Below, in pieces: positions 31,243 through 31,257 of a stretch of 31,257 bases of DNA. The position numbers were made by a program, and so were the translations under genes. Where the stretch lies: NCBI GenBank assembly GCA_964519835.1, contig CAZFLD010000054.1:1-31257 (forward strand). Reading direction: 5' to 3'. The notes under the pieces are model-generated. The model was not told where the DNA came from. It saw nothing but the letters and a program-made list of their open reading frames with translations, and did no database searches. The stretch is from CAZFLD01 sp964519835. GTDB taxonomy: Bacteria; Spirochaetota; Spirochaetia; DSM-27196; CAZFLD01. Every line of letters starts with the position of its first letter. Within the stretch, counting starts at the first letter, position 1.

Positions 31243-31257
31243 TGAGGATGAAGCGTG

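Overview
The window is a GC-rich piece of a bacterial chromosome whose core is a carbohydrate-utilisation locus. A spirochaete (Spirochaetaceae-like, probably from a marine or sediment habitat) is my best guess. It rests on the Gly/Glu-rich mature N-terminus of the sugar-binding protein, the Pro-Val-Glu-Val stalk of a secreted protein, and the mix of sulfatases, GH39-like, GH38 and GH172 genes. This is inference from style; no marker gene (rRNA, tRNA, ribosomal protein) is present. I see no rRNA, tRNA or CRISPR array.

Layout. 180-1971 (minus): a small unknown protein and a Gfo/Idh/MocA oxidoreductase. 1972-2750: a gene-poor stretch ending in a fragment of a quinone-oxidoreductase gene that has become fused, antisense, to the 3' end of the next gene. 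2595-6153 (minus): an operon of three secreted proteins, a LamG-like protein, an unknown and a GH172 (DUF2961) enzyme. 6238-12146 (minus): an operon of a GntR/LacI-type regulator, two CUT1 ABC permeases and a cytoplasmic GH38 alpha-mannosidase-like enzyme. 12285-13427 (minus): a secreted protein made of two tandem copies of an unrecognised ~160-residue unit, with its own promoter and terminator. 13541-20114 (minus): two secreted GH39-like enzymes and the ABC sugar-binding protein. 20268-22049 (plus): a third, C-terminally short GH39-like paralogue, transcribed divergently.

The four minus-strand units of the core share one 14-bp near-palindrome, WWTGTCYATACAWW, at 6201-6214, 12158-12171, 13457-13468 (core) and 20135-20148. 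Each copy lies on or next to a good promoter, and one lies in front of the regulator gene itself. The simplest reading is one autoregulated regulon. Secreted GH39-like and GH172 enzymes would trim a glycan outside the membrane, the binding protein and permeases would import the product, and the GH38 enzyme would cleave it in the cytoplasm. No ABC ATPase is encoded here, so it must come from elsewhere in the genome.

22050-27552 is mosaic and partly decayed: the 5' stub of a uroporphyrinogen-decarboxylase-like gene, a secreted ankyrin protein with a C-terminal glycan-binding-like domain, an EFR1-type flavodoxin/ferredoxin protein, a UPF0175-like gene cut at its 5' end by a transposase remnant, a GGDEF gene broken by three frameshifts, and an intact MNT/HepT-like toxin-antitoxin pair. 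27703-31073 (minus) holds two overlapping cytoplasmic sulfatase genes, preceded by a perfect hairpin and two interleaved inverted repeats.
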